From the NCBI GenBank assembly GCA_964414815.1, contig CAYPXY010000010.1, positions 1-64,000 of the forward strand: a DNA stretch of 64,000 nucleotides, read 5' to 3'. How positions within the stretch are numbered: the first letter of the stretch is position 1; every line of letters starts with the position of its first letter. This document shows, piece after piece, positions 17,894 through 26,953 of this stretch. A program made the position numbers and the translations under genes. Below the pieces are notes generated by a model. It worked only from the letters and a program-made list of their open reading frames with translations. It was not told the DNA's origin and made no database searches. Origin of the DNA: Mariniblastus sp964414815 (GTDB lineage: Bacteria; Planctomycetota; Planctomycetia; Pirellulales; Pirellulaceae).

Positions 17894-19660
17894 ATGAAAA
17901 CTAGCGATTTTGGAGTCGATATCCGCCCGTACCACCGTAGGATCCAGGGCTGCTCACGCCTTCTTTGGGTGATCGGAGCTGTCGGGTGTTTGTTGGTCAC
18001 GTCTTCCAGCCAGTCGGTGGCCCAGGCAATCTATGACCAATATTCTCAGCATGAGGTCAATGAACGGTACCGGCAGGAATCGTTTGCTCCTCGATTGAAG
18101 AATGGTGTTTTCGAGGAGATTGACGACAACGAAAAGAAAGCGATTACCGCTCGCAACAAAGACGGCAAGAGCGCCGTTTCTGATGACAAGAGTAAGGTCA
18201 GGTCGCTTCTCGTATCGGGGGGGGATCTCAATGATCCGCTGGTTGCCAGTTTTTTTGGAGGCTATGTCTTTCCCGAGATGACTCAGTTGGGCGATCAGAC
18301 CTACGACGTTTTGTCGAATCTGGGAGAGCTTCGCAATGACTTTCTGAAATCCTATCTGTCGTCCCAGGTTCCGGCTCCGATGCGGCAGCGGTTTATCGAA
18401 ACGGTTTGCTTGCCGGGACTGAAACGAATCTATGATGACAAACAGCTTCATCCTTCGGCCCGCTTGAGCGCGGTCTATCTGTTAGGGCTGCTCGATACGG
18501 TGGCCGGTTCGCGTTCGCCTGTAGTTGCCCCCACACCTGCTCCGCAGGCACTGGAGGCACTGCTGGGTATTTTCCAGGATGCCAATGCAGAAGGTTTTCT
18601 GAAAGTGGGCGCGTGGGCCGGGATTCAACGTCACATCGAAATTGATTCCGCAGCGCGCAATCAAATTCCGGATCCTAGAAAAGCTCTGATCAAGCAGATG
18701 GCGATCGACATTTTGGGCGACCGTTTCGCTGGCCAGGATCAATGGGAATCGGATCTCTCCTATTGGTTGAAACGCCGCTCGGTACAAACGCTTGGGGCAT
18801 TGAAGGACCCCGGATCACTCGCAGTCATCGTGCAGACATTGGACAATGAAAACAATCGGTTTTGGCTTCGCTTTGATGCGATGGAAGCAATTGGTCGGTT
18901 CAATATGACCAACGTGGATCCAAAAACGGTTGAGTCGGTTGGCAACTTTCTGGCCAATAGTCTGGCGCTGGAATCAAAATGGCTAAAAGATGAGCTTGAC
19001 AGTCTGGTTTATGACAACATGCTGTTCCAGGACATCGATCTGGAGAAAGATGGGACCAATTGGACTGCAGAGGTAACCGGTGGGAGCGGCGGGGGTGGAA
19101 GATCGGGTGGAGGGGGGCCAAGTCGTGGTGGTGCCGGGACGGAAGGGCCTGGAGGCGGGGCGACTGACGGTGGTCAGGGGGGATCGATGACGAGCGACGG
19201 AGACGGTGGTGGATTGGGTCTTGGTGGTGGTGGTGGACTAGGTCTTGGCGGTGGCAGGTCCGGTGGCGGTGGCAGGTCCGGTGGAGCCGCCCGAGGTGGG
19301 GATACGACCGAAGAAGCAAAAAAGAAACTGGAGTTGCCCAACTACTTAATTAACAGTTCCCGAAGTCGAATCAAGGCACTGAGTTCCGTCGGCGCCAGTG
19401 TCCTTAAATCAGAACCTGGTCGCGGAACGGGCTTGCATGCCAATGCCGATCAGGCGACCAAGACCAAGATCGATTCGATGGTGGCCAGCCTGCAAAAGTT
19501 GTCTCGCGATTCCAATATCGGCATCGTCAATCTGGCCAATCGACGACGACCCGGTACCGATGCACCTGAGGGGGAAGAACCGATCACGCAAAAGCTGTCA
19601 GAAATGTGTGAGGCCACGGCCGAGAGCATCCGAAAGGTATTAAAGCCAGCCGGTGAGTAG
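17894..19660 (+). CDS. Secreted protein with HEAT-like region and Gly-rich tract
   Basis: A 588-aa protein of unknown function. An AAGGG ribosome-binding site precedes the chosen ATG at 17894; an earlier start is possible. The N-terminus has a signal peptide (LLWVIGAVGCLLVTSSSQSVAQA). Residues about 120-390 are helical with HEAT-like spacing (for example GALKDPGSLAVIVQTLDNENNRFWLRFDAMEAIGRF). A low-complexity Gly/Ser/Arg tract with GGGLGLGGG-type repeats covers about 75 residues, followed by a helical C-terminal domain (RSRIKALSSVGASVLKS). It is divergent from the Pro/Glu-rich gene and shares a 251-bp intergenic region. Such HEAT plus Gly-rich proteins are common in planctomycetes; I cannot name a function. 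Confidence 0.78.
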   Translation: MKTSDFGVDIRPYHRRIQGCSRLLWVIGAVGCLLVTSSSQSVAQAIYDQYSQHEVNERYRQESFAPRLKNGVFEEIDDNEKKAITARNKDGKSAVSDDKSKVRSLLVSGGDLNDPLVASFFGGYVFPEMTQLGDQTYDVLSNLGELRNDFLKSYLSSQVPAPMRQRFIETVCLPGLKRIYDDKQLHPSARLSAVYLLGLLDTVAGSRSPVVAPTPAPQALEALLGIFQDANAEGFLKVGAWAGIQRHIEIDSAARNQIPDPRKALIKQMAIDILGDRFAGQDQWESDLSYWLKRRSVQTLGALKDPGSLAVIVQTLDNENNRFWLRFDAMEAIGRFNMTNVDPKTVESVGNFLANSLALESKWLKDELDSLVYDNMLFQDIDLEKDGTNWTAEVTGGSGGGGRSGGGGPSRGGAGTEGPGGGATDGGQGGSMTSDGDGGGLGLGGGGGLGLGGGRSGGGGRSGGAARGGDTTEEAKKKLELPNYLINSSRSRIKALSSVGASVLKSEPGRGTGLHANADQATKTKIDSMVASLQKLSRDSNIGIVNLANRRRPGTDAPEGEEPITQKLSEMCEATAESIRKVLKPAGE

Positions 19661-19669
19661 GCCGCTCGA

Positions 19670-20095
19670 TTACTGAATCGTGCTTTCCATCTGCACGCTC
19701 GCCTTGAGTGAGTTGGTGATGAAACAGGTCTGCTCTGCTTTTTCCAGCAATCGCTGAGCGCGGGTAGGGTCGGCGCCTTCCGGAAGGGTCAGCGATACCT
19801 TCACCGTGAGTTCGGTAAACTGAATGGCTCGATCCGCTCGGTCGAGCTTGCCGGAGGCTTGGCACTGCAATTCCGTCCATTCAAATTTCGAAGCGGCGGC
19901 AATCGCCCGAAACGACAGCACAAAGCAATCGGCAACGGCGGCAACCAGCAAGTCTTCAGGCGACCAACGATCTCCCGGCCCACCAAATTCCTTGGGGGCT
20001 GCCGATTCAATATCGGGCAGGTTTTCTACAGACAGACGAATGTTCGATGCCGGCGAGGCTTGGGCCGTCACCGTATAGCTTTGGGGAAGTTCCAT
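19670..20095 (-). CDS. OsmC-family protein
   Basis: A 141-aa protein of normal OsmC/Ohr length. The two reactive cysteines of the family are visible at C57 (in AVADCFVLSFRA) and C124 (in EQTCFITNSL), which reduce organic peroxides in characterised members. The start lies 2 bp after the clpP stop, with no ribosome-binding site, so translation is probably coupled to clpP. Its place at the end of the tig-clpP-clpP run links it to protein quality control and oxidative stress, which is inference. Whether it is OsmC, Ohr or a thioester-type relative cannot be told here. Confidence 0.88.
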   Translation of the reverse strand: MELPQSYTVTAQASPASNIRLSVENLPDIESAAPKEFGGPGDRWSPEDLLVAAVADCFVLSFRAIAAASKFEWTELQCQASGKLDRADRAIQFTELTVKVSLTLPEGADPTRAQRLLEKAEQTCFITNSLKASVQMESTIQ

Positions 20096-20097
20096 GA

Positions 20098-20697
20098 TTA
20101 GACGGGTTGGATGTCTTTGAGTGAAGTGATGACTTGGTCGATCAAGTTGAACTCCCGGGCTTCTTCCGCCGACATGAAGTTGTCGCGATCGGTTTGTTGC
20201 TCAATGAATTCAAGGGTATGGCCTGTGTGTTTGACCTGAAGTTGATTGAGTTTGTCTTTGACTCGTCGCAATTCCTTGCGGTGGATCAGAATTTCTTCCG
20301 CGGTGCCTTCCATGCCGGCCAGAGGCTGGTGAATCATGATGCTGGCGTTGGGCAAGGCAAAACGTTTGCCCGCAGCGCCGGCTGTCAATAGCATGGCCCC
20401 CATGGAGGCCGCTTGGCCAATGCAATAGGTGGCAACGTCGCAAGAGATGAACTGCATCGTGTCGTAGATTGCCAGTCCCGCAGTGACCGATCCGCCGGGC
20501 GAATTGATGTACAGGTTGATGTCTTTCTTGGGATCTTCGGATTGCAGAAACAGCATCTGGGCCACCAATGAATTGGCTACTTCGGAGTTGACCTGCGAAC
20601 CGAGGAAAATGATTCGGTCTTTCAGCAGTCGGCTGTAGATGTCGTAGACCCGCTCTTCGCGACCCGTGTTGTCTACTACATAAGGAACGTAAGGCAT
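20098..20697 (-). CDS. clpP: ATP-dependent Clp protease proteolytic subunit
   Basis: A 199-aa ClpP with the complete catalytic triad: Ser98 (GQAASMGA), His123 (IMIHQP) and Asp172 (TDRDNFMSA). ClpP forms a tetradecameric chamber that degrades unfolded proteins fed by ClpX or ClpA/C. The start has a strong GGAGC ribosome-binding site 7 bp upstream. It is the second of two clpP genes in tandem, about 110 bp after the first, and is followed closely by the OsmC gene. A clpX gene is not in the window. Confidence 0.97.
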   Translation of the reverse strand: MPYVPYVVDNTGREERVYDIYSRLLKDRIIFLGSQVNSEVANSLVAQMLFLQSEDPKKDINLYINSPGGSVTAGLAIYDTMQFISCDVATYCIGQAASMGAMLLTAGAAGKRFALPNASIMIHQPLAGMEGTAEEILIHRKELRRVKDKLNQLQVKHTGHTLEFIEQQTDRDNFMSAEEAREFNLIDQVITSLKDIQPV

Positions 20698-20807
20698 AAA
20701 AAGCTCCGTGTTTGCGGATTGAAGTCAATGGTAGGGGCAAGGTCGGGCAATGTTGCACAATACCCGGGAGGCTCGATAAGGAAACGATAGGAAACGATGA
20801 TGGACCG

Positions 20808-21464
20808 TCAATCGTCTTCCTGTTCATCCTTTGAAACCGTCGTGATGGCATCGACGATTCCGTAGTCTTTGGCTTGTTCAGCCGTCATGAAGAAATCGCG
20901 ATCAATGTCTTTGGCAATTTTTTCAACCAGGTTTCCTGTGTGTTTGGCAAGAATCTCGTTGAGTACTTCCCGGTTGCGAAGAATCTCGTTTGCCTGAATC
21001 TCGATGTCGCTGACCTGGCCGGATACGCCACCATAGGGTTGGTGGATCATCACCCGCGAATGAGGCAGGCAAAAGCGTCGTCCTTTGGTTCCGCCGGCGA
21101 GCAAAACAGCCGCTCCGCTGGCCGCCTGACCCACACAATAGGTGGCAATGGGACAGCTCAAAATCTGCATCACATCGTAGATTGCCAAGGTAGCTACGAC
21201 ATCGCCGCCCGGCGAGTTCAGATAGAAGTTGATTCCCTTTTTCTTGTTTTCCGACTGCAGAAACAGCAGCTTCATCACCACTTCATTGGCGTTGCCGGTG
21301 TGAATCTCGCCTTGCAGAAAGACGATTCGGTTCTCCAGCAGCAAATCGCCCAATGTCATCGAGCGCTGGCGTTGATAGCTAGCGCTGGCGTACGAGTTCT
21401 GGATGTCCGCCAACGGATCGAAGTAGCGCTCGGCAGGCCTGTTTCGTAAATTTGAACCTTGCAT
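20808..21464 (-). CDS. clpP: Second ATP-dependent Clp protease proteolytic subunit
   Basis: A 218-aa ClpP paralogue. The triad is intact: Ser116 (GQAASGAAVLL), His141 (VMIHQP) and Asp190 (DIDRDFFMTA). The residue after the Ser is Gly rather than the common Met, a difference in the active-site loop from its neighbour. The N-terminus is about 30 residues longer than the other copy. The start at 21464 is the best ATG for the family; it has no ribosome-binding site but an A/C-rich leader (CACCTCACACTTCACACCCC). Two paralogues may form mixed rings, as seen in other bacteria with two ClpPs; this is inferred. Confidence 0.93.
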   Translation of the reverse strand: MQGSNLRNRPAERYFDPLADIQNSYASASYQRQRSMTLGDLLLENRIVFLQGEIHTGNANEVVMKLLFLQSENKKKGINFYLNSPGGDVVATLAIYDVMQILSCPIATYCVGQAASGAAVLLAGGTKGRRFCLPHSRVMIHQPYGGVSGQVSDIEIQANEILRNREVLNEILAKHTGNLVEKIAKDIDRDFFMTAEQAKDYGIVDAITTVSKDEQEDD

Positions 21465-21682
21465 GGGGTGTGAAGTGTGAGGTGTTAAGTGATGGTTAAA
21501 AATGTGAGGTTTAATACATTTGATGGGTGCGGTTCTTTCGCGTATTGCCTTTCGTACATAGTGCAAAGCAGTACGCTTGAGAGGTTGCTCGAACCCTGTG
21601 AACCCTGATCGCTGGCTTCCTGATCTGTATCCTCAGTTGATCTGTATTCATCAGGCTTTGACTCCTGGGTGGATTCAGGACG

Positions 21683-23164
21683 TCAGTTCTTCTTGGGCTC
21701 AGTTCCTGGAATTGCTGGAGCTTCGCCACCGTCGTATTTCGCTTCCGGTATCTCGTGACGATAGCCTGCGGCAAAAAACTTGACGGCGTATGTGGTTTCT
21801 GTTTCGTCGGGGACCTCGTACTTGGTCGCCGAAAGTTTTGCATTCTCGATGATCATGTCAATTACTTTTTGCTCAATAATCATGTTTCGCAGGGCATCCA
21901 ACTGGCCTTCGCGTTCAAGTCTGGCCCGGACACGTCGTGGCGATTCGTTTTGCTGGGCGGCAATTCGCATGATTTCGGCTTCGTAATCGCCCGGCTCGGC
22001 ATCTGTTTTCTGGTCTTCGGCGATTTTTTCCAGAATGAAATGTTCCTTGAGCAAACGTTCGGTTCGTTCCAGGATGTTCTTGCGCATGGCATTGACCCGT
22101 GCGATGACTTCATATTCCGGAATACTTGACCGACGCATTTCCATGGTCGCTCGCTCGATTTCTCGTTTCGACTGGCGTCGTAGCAAGTCGGGTGGGAGTT
22201 CCCAGTTGGCTTCGGCCGTCAATTGGTCGCTGATCTGATTCCGGATCGATTGTCGTTGGTCGTATTGCAGGGACTGAACCAGTCGATTGCGGAAGAAGTC
22301 AATCACTTCTTCGCCGGATGCAAATCCGATTTTTTTCGCCAGTTGATCTGCATTCAATGCTTCGATTCGCTTAACGTCAAGGATTTCAAATTCGACCTCG
22401 ACACTTTTCCCGCGAAGCTCTTCGTTGTCTGAGAATTCGTTGATGTTGACCTGGATCGTTCGCTTGTCGCCGGATTTTGCACCGACCAACAGCGTATCGA
22501 GTCCCTCGATGGTGGCGTCCGACAGGCTCAGTGTTTTCCGGACGTAGACGCTGACTTCAGTGTCTTCGGCAACCTGCTTACCTTCGTAGCGGCTGATCAA
22601 ATTGCAGATCACCAGATCGTTGTATTCCGCCGGTTCATCGACGGGGGCCAGATCACCAAAGAGCTTGCCAAATCGGTCCATCTCAGCCTGAACTTCGCTA
22701 TCGGTGAAATCGTGTTCGGGGCGTGTCAGGTTCAGGTTCCGCCATTCGGGGAGGTCAAATTCAGGTCGAACTTCGATGTTGAACTCGTACGTCAAATCGC
22801 CTTCATCAGGAATATTGACCAACTGGTAGTCCAGGTCGGGTTCGCTGATGGCTGAAAAATCAGACGATTCCTGAATTTGAGTGAGGCTGTCCATCAACAG
22901 TTCGCTTTTGACTTTGTCCGCGACCTGTCGATGGAATTTCTTTTCCAGCAGCTTTCGGGGAGCCTTGCCGACTCGAAATCCAGGCAGTTCCGCTCTGGGC
23001 ACCAGATCATCAAATTGTCGTGAGAAGTAGCGATCAATTTCAGAGCGGGGAACCGTTACGGTAATATGTCGCTGGCAGGAACTGGTTTCCTTGATGTCAA
23101 TCGACAAATTGAGTTTTTCGGTTTGCGGTTGTTCGACTTCAGAAGTTTCAAGTTCGGTGTTCAC
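21683..23164 (-). CDS. tig: Trigger factor, ribosome-bound chaperone and prolyl isomerase
   Basis: A 493-aa protein, slightly longer than the E. coli protein. The ribosome-binding signature PGFRVGKAPRKLLEKKF is at about residues 60-77, followed by the PPIase-like middle domain (about 155-250) and the helical C-terminal chaperone arms. It has a short N-terminal extension and a Pro/Ala-rich tail with KN at the end. The start is a GTG with an AGG about 9 bp upstream. It is first in the tig-clpP-clpP-osmC run, the same order as tig-clpP-clpX in many bacteria. Confidence 0.95.
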   Translation of the reverse strand: MNTELETSEVEQPQTEKLNLSIDIKETSSCQRHITVTVPRSEIDRYFSRQFDDLVPRAELPGFRVGKAPRKLLEKKFHRQVADKVKSELLMDSLTQIQESSDFSAISEPDLDYQLVNIPDEGDLTYEFNIEVRPEFDLPEWRNLNLTRPEHDFTDSEVQAEMDRFGKLFGDLAPVDEPAEYNDLVICNLISRYEGKQVAEDTEVSVYVRKTLSLSDATIEGLDTLLVGAKSGDKRTIQVNINEFSDNEELRGKSVEVEFEILDVKRIEALNADQLAKKIGFASGEEVIDFFRNRLVQSLQYDQRQSIRNQISDQLTAEANWELPPDLLRRQSKREIERATMEMRRSSIPEYEVIARVNAMRKNILERTERLLKEHFILEKIAEDQKTDAEPGDYEAEIMRIAAQQNESPRRVRARLEREGQLDALRNMIIEQKVIDMIIENAKLSATKYEVPDETETTYAVKFFAAGYRHEIPEAKYDGGEAPAIPGTEPKKN

Positions 23165-23368
23165 TTCGTTTTACCTGGAGTTTTTACCTGGTTGGGCGGA
23201 TGGATTATGGCGACTCAAAGGCGTTTTATCACTGGCCTTTGATTGGAGGACTACCCCATGCGAAATTCAGTCTGCTGGAAGTTCGCCTGTTCGCCGGGAT
23301 TCATTCGATCGGAAGGATGATCGAGAGTGGATATGTTACCGCAAAGGGGGCGGGTTTCAAAGTGCTAC

Positions 23369-23401
23369 AAAAAAAGGATGGCCTGTCGGCCATCCTTTTT
23401 T
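23369..23401 (-). terminator. Rho-independent terminator after tRNA-Gly
   Basis: An 8-bp GC-rich stem (GGATGGCC / GGCCATCC) with a 4-nt loop, flanked by A7 on one side and T6 on the other. Read on the minus strand it follows the tRNA-Gly gene by 5 bp and ends in a T run. Being symmetric in A and T tracts, it could work in both directions and also shield the tig gene start. Confidence 0.85.
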
Positions 23402-23406
23402 CAAAG

Positions 23407-23479
23407 AGCGGGTGAAGGGGATCGAACCCTCGACATTCACGTTGGCAACGTGACGCTCTAGCCACTGAGCTACACCCGC
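23407..23479 (-). tRNA. tRNA-Gly (GCC)
   Basis: A 73-nt cloverleaf on the minus strand: acceptor GCGGGTG/CACCCGC, D stem GCTC/GAGC, anticodon stem TCACG/CGTGA with loop TTGCCAA, and T stem GAGGG/CCCTT with TTCGATC loop. Anticodon GCC reads GGC and GGT. The discriminator is T, and CCA is not encoded. Confidence 0.95.
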
Positions 23480-24001
23480 AAATTAACGGTCTATCGACCG
23501 GTTTCTGCATCGAAGGCCATCTTTTACAAGATTTATTTCGGTCCTTGCTGCAAAATTTTACCTACTCGGATTATACGGTTCACTGTGGGCCGCACAAGCC
23601 CATTTTTTTTTTGAAAACAAGCCGATCCAGACCCCATTTCCGAGCGTAGGCTTAATACTTTTTCTCCATCGGCCTCCATGGGGGCCAGCGTCAAGTTTTT
23701 TTAAATTTGAGGCTGATTTTAGCCAACGGCCATTGACTTTGTGGTGGATTCTGTCACCCTAAGGGTTGTTGAATGTTGCTTAATCCGCTTTAGTGTGAGA
23801 ATTAAGTGGGTGACGCAGCCGATGCCAATCCGTTGTACCTGACAAAGAAAGAAAAAACCATTAGCGGTTCGCGCGATAATCCGTAAAATAACGGATGCCG
23901 GCGAACTTCCAGATTTTTCTCGGCTCCTGGGTCTCGAACTTGATTCTCGTCCAGGTAGTCTTTCTTGATTCTGGATCACTCGTGTTAGCGAAAGGAAGAA
24001 C
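23480..24001. other. Spacer between tRNA-Gly and FHA gene; no gene seen
   Basis: These 522 bp contain the tRNA-Gly promoter candidate near the left end and poly-T/poly-A stretches, for example at 23600-23615. No convincing coding region is seen; the open frames here overlap the FHA gene on the other strand. The last 10 bp hold the FHA ribosome-binding site (AAAGGAAGA). Confidence 0.7.
23570..23597 (-). promoter_or_regulatory. Candidate promoter of tRNA-Gly
   Basis: On the minus strand a perfect TATAAT at 23575-23570 lies 16 bp after TTGTGC, a weak -35. The predicted start is about 80 bp before the tRNA. The -10 match is seen; promoter activity is inferred. Confidence 0.4.
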
Positions 24002-24661
24002 ATGGTTAATGCGAAATTGATAGTCGTGGGTGGCAATACCGAAGAAAATGAAATTCCATTGCAACTGCCTGTGGTTGTCGGACGAGGTGTGGAGGTCGAT
24101 CTGGCGGTCCCGGATGAATTGGTCAGTCGTCGCCATGCCGAAATTTTCGAATCGGATGGGCGACTTTTTGTGAGAGACCTGGGTTCAAAAAACGGAACGT
24201 TTGTCAATAACCTTCGAATTGTTGATCGTGAGCCGCTTGATCCGGACCAGTTGTTGACGCTCGGGACGGTGACCTTCCGGGCAATCTACAGCGTCAATGG
24301 CCAGGAGAGCGGTCAAGAAAATAAGTCGACCAATGGTATCGGAGGCTTGCCAGGCGAGAACGTCGGTCAAGCGGAAACCATTCGCATTGGGAAGTTGGCG
24401 ACAGAAACACAATCCTTGAAAAACGGGTCGATTCGTCCGGTCGTCAACGGCGCGGAGCCGGTCAGCGATTTGTCCAAGGAGACCGTTTCACTCGATGAGT
24501 ATGTCAGTCAGAATCGGGGCGATTCGGTAAATCGGGGCGATTCGTTGAATCGTAATGATGCTGTGAATCCGGGAGGCAGTTCGCAGCGCGAACCGGTCTT
24601 CATGACGGCTTCCGGTATTCACACCGACGGCCCAATCCCGCCCAAGTGTGTTCCAAAGTAG
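24002..24661 (+). CDS. FHA-domain protein
   Basis: A 219-aa protein. Residues 1-100 form a forkhead-associated domain with the key motifs GRGVEVDLAV, SRRHAEI and DLGSKNGTFVN, the residues that bind phosphothreonine peptides. The C-terminal half is low-complexity and polar, with repeats of NRGDSxNRGDSLNRNDAVN type, and no catalytic domain. The start has a good AAAGGAAG ribosome-binding site. It probably acts as an adaptor downstream of a Ser/Thr kinase; which kinase is unknown. It converges on the BPL_N-like gene. Confidence 0.9.
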   Translation: MVNAKLIVVGGNTEENEIPLQLPVVVGRGVEVDLAVPDELVSRRHAEIFESDGRLFVRDLGSKNGTFVNNLRIVDREPLDPDQLLTLGTVTFRAIYSVNGQESGQENKSTNGIGGLPGENVGQAETIRIGKLATETQSLKNGSIRPVVNGAEPVSDLSKETVSLDEYVSQNRGDSVNRGDSLNRNDAVNPGGSSQREPVFMTASGIHTDGPIPPKCVPK

Positions 24662-24697
24662 TCGTTGAGCGACCCTTGATTCCTTTCGTCCGCCACA

Positions 24698-25888
24698 TCA
24701 CTTTGTCGGTGCGTTTTCCTCAGACGGAGCGTTTTCCTCAGACGGAGCGTTTTCCTCGGCAGGCATTTTGCTGGGGAAGACGTCACTCCAGGTAATGGCC
24801 GAATCGTCAGCGATCGGACCACCGGTGACCCAGCGAGCGGCATCGACGACCATCGGGTTGTTACCGAGAGCGCGATTAAATTCAGGGTGGGCGCTAAAGA
24901 GGACGAACCTTCCTTTGCCAAACGTTCCGGCCAGAATCGCTGGTGTGCCTGGCATGATGCCGCCAGGATCGTCCCCCTTTTTCACATCTGAAACGAAGCG
25001 AGCCAGGGCAACACATCGGTCCAGGCGAGGCTCCTGTGTAATTTCCCATAGGGGGCCATTGGCATAGCGCATTTTGATGTGGGGGGCGTTTTTGCCTTCA
25101 GGCTCAATTTCGACAACGGCGGAACCGCGGGCCCATCGTTGGTTTTCCGTGTCGATGCAACGCGCGTTGGCGATTTCAATATATTTCAGGGCTTCATTAT
25201 GTCCCAGCACAAACGAATAGCCACCCGCGCAACTTCCAATCACACCCCCCCCGTTGCGAACGAACTCCTCAACGTTTTTTCCTCCGTCGGCGCCAAGGGA
25301 TGCATTGAACCGAGTCCCACTGCCTCCCCCGATGATAAAAATATCCAGCTCATCGAGTACACCTTGCCGGATTTCTTCCGCTGAAACACGTCTGGCTTCC
25401 ATCCCGGCGTCATTAAGAATCTTGATGAACAGTCCCTGGCTGGTATTTCTTCCGGGAACCTCCGCATTGCTCAGGACTCCGATGCGCCTGACTTTTTTTT
25501 CGGTTGTCTCCGCTGCTGGAGCTGTGGATTCAATGGGGGCGCCCACCGCTGGATCCGGGTCCTGATGCAGCGGCAAGCAGAGAGCCGATGAACAAAGCAA
25601 CCCAAGCAAGACGACCGGCAGAAAAAAAAGTACCCAAGAACCGGATTGCTTGCGCAATTCCGCTTCCATGGGTAGCGGAGCAGCGCGAGCTGCCCGGTAC
25701 GTGCTTCGTGATTGCCGGGAGACATCACGCCATTGGTTCCTCGCTTCGCGACTTCGCGATACCAGATCCTGAAGTTGATTCGCCTTCAGCGGCTCCAGTT
25801 TTTGTGGTTGTGCCTTTGGATGCAGCTTGAATTCATCGGCGGTGCAAAGCGACTTAGCTGTCTTGTCGTCGAAAGTTATTGAAGTCAT
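24698..25888 (-). CDS. Membrane-anchored BPL_N-like (glutamine-amidotransferase-fold) protein
   Basis: A 396-aa protein. Residues about 90-120 (SWVLFFLPVVLLGLLCSSALCLPL) form one membrane segment, so the N-terminal 85 residues are probably cytoplasmic and the rest outside. The soluble domain has a class I amidotransferase-like fold of the BPL_N kind: GVLSNAEVPGRN, FIIGGGSGTRFNASLG and the nucleophile elbow GSCAGGYSF, with a late VLFSAHPEFNR motif. Reactions of this family are poorly known. The C-terminus repeats SEENAP. The start at 25888 has GGAAGGG upstream; a TTG or ATG further out is less likely. Function is not assigned. Confidence 0.75.
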   Translation of the reverse strand: MTSITFDDKTAKSLCTADEFKLHPKAQPQKLEPLKANQLQDLVSRSREARNQWRDVSRQSRSTYRAARAAPLPMEAELRKQSGSWVLFFLPVVLLGLLCSSALCLPLHQDPDPAVGAPIESTAPAAETTEKKVRRIGVLSNAEVPGRNTSQGLFIKILNDAGMEARRVSAEEIRQGVLDELDIFIIGGGSGTRFNASLGADGGKNVEEFVRNGGGVIGSCAGGYSFVLGHNEALKYIEIANARCIDTENQRWARGSAVVEIEPEGKNAPHIKMRYANGPLWEITQEPRLDRCVALARFVSDVKKGDDPGGIMPGTPAILAGTFGKGRFVLFSAHPEFNRALGNNPMVVDAARWVTGGPIADDSAITWSDVFPSKMPAEENAPSEENAPSEENAPTK

Positions 25889-26401
25889 AGGGGCCCTTCC
25901 ACAAAGTAGGAACATTCAAGCGCGACGTTGGAAACATGCAACTGCTCAGTCTAACCTGAATGAATTTCAGAGGGTAGCGCCGATCTGCGTTTTACGACGT
26001 TGGATCCTTGATGACGACTCGCGAATATGTTTTTCAAGCCGATTTGTCAGTGCGTCCGGACGACGATCGTTCGGTGACGCGTGATGAGAGTCCTCACAAC
26101 GATCGGCCTAATGGGGCGGAATGCCCAACGGGTCAAGCAGCTTCCTTGCGCCGCCATTTACCGCCGCGTCAAAACCGACTTCCGCCCGGTAAAATCGTGG
26201 CGAGAGGCGGAAAATCAGCAGATATGAAAAAGGCCATTGAATCTATTCAAACCGAATATCGTTCTCTATAATATCGGGATGTTTCAGCCCTGATAGAAGC
26301 CGATTGGTTCGTTTATCGAATGACCGGATCCGGCGAACCAAATGAATAAGAGATGGTACCCACCCCTTATTCAAAAGCAATTTGATCACACTACCAAGCA
26401 A
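25889..26401. other. Intergenic region with no convincing gene
   Basis: No gene with a good start or a recognisable motif is seen in these 513 bp. A weak open frame at 26008-26271 on the plus strand encodes a basic, Arg/Pro-rich peptide without a ribosome-binding site; it could be spurious. The last part (26341-26401) is AT-richer. Confidence 0.55.
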
Positions 26402-26953
26402 TTACTGGCACGTTTCGCAGTCGAGCATTTCCTCGATCCGCTTGGCAAGATTGGGGTCTTGCGATTCGCGTTGTCGCATCGACAAATTCAGATTGATAAT
26501 TTCGATCAGAAAGGCTTCTTTCGAGGCATCGTCAGATAGCAGCTGATTTTGAGCCAACCAAGTCGCCACTTCGCACCAGCTCCAGAGAGGCGCGTGGTCA
26601 TCATGGATATGGCAGATCGGTGGCGGAAATCCGCCATTCCGTTTGCCATTGGCGTAATTCGAAATCGCTTGCTTTGATAGTTTGCAGCGTCTGGCGATTT
26701 CAGAAATACTAACCAAGTCGCAATGATCGACCCTCAGTACAACTAAGCCAATTCCACAGCATTCCTGAATCGCGGTTGATATTGCCGTCTCCAAGCTGTC
26801 GGCTTCGCGATCGAATTTTAGATAGACAACTCCGCGACAATCGCTCAAGGTGCAGTCGTCAAAAGTTGCGTAGATTGTTTCTGCAAGCTCTTCCGTTACT
26901 TCGCCTCGGACATCCATGATCAAGGTGAATTCGTGGTTCATTTTTCTACTCAT
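26402..26953 (-). CDS. Partner protein with FDREA domain and HTH, HicA-like module 1
   Basis: A 183-aa protein. The N-terminal part (about residues 1-80) has alternating strands and helices with FDREADSLETAI, a motif shared with the small protein at 46136-46390. The C-terminal half holds a helix-turn-helix of MerR/Xre kind (SISEIARRCKLSKQAISNYANGKR) followed by a PPP-containing stretch and a WSWCEVATWL segment typical of DNA-binding regulators paired with toxin-like genes. The start is placed at 26953 where ATGAGTAG overlaps the stop of the upstream gene; an alternative ATG lies at 26941. It may be the repressor/antitoxin of the small upstream gene. The role is inferred, not shown. Confidence 0.7.
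   Translation of the reverse strand: MSRKMNHEFTLIMDVRGEVTEELAETIYATFDDCTLSDCRGVVYLKFDREADSLETAISTAIQECCGIGLVVLRVDHCDLVSISEIARRCKLSKQAISNYANGKRNGGFPPPICHIHDDHAPLWSWCEVATWLAQNQLLSDDASKEAFLIEIINLNLSMRQRESQDPNLAKRIEEMLDCETCQ

Noticed and set aside
23719..24207. Minus-strand frame over the FHA start
   Set aside because: It overlaps the FHA gene, which has clear domain motifs and a good ribosome-binding site.
26008..26271. Plus-strand frame of 87 residues between the BPL_N-like gene and module 1
   Set aside because: No ribosome-binding site, low-complexity Arg/Pro-rich translation and no family; kept only as a note.
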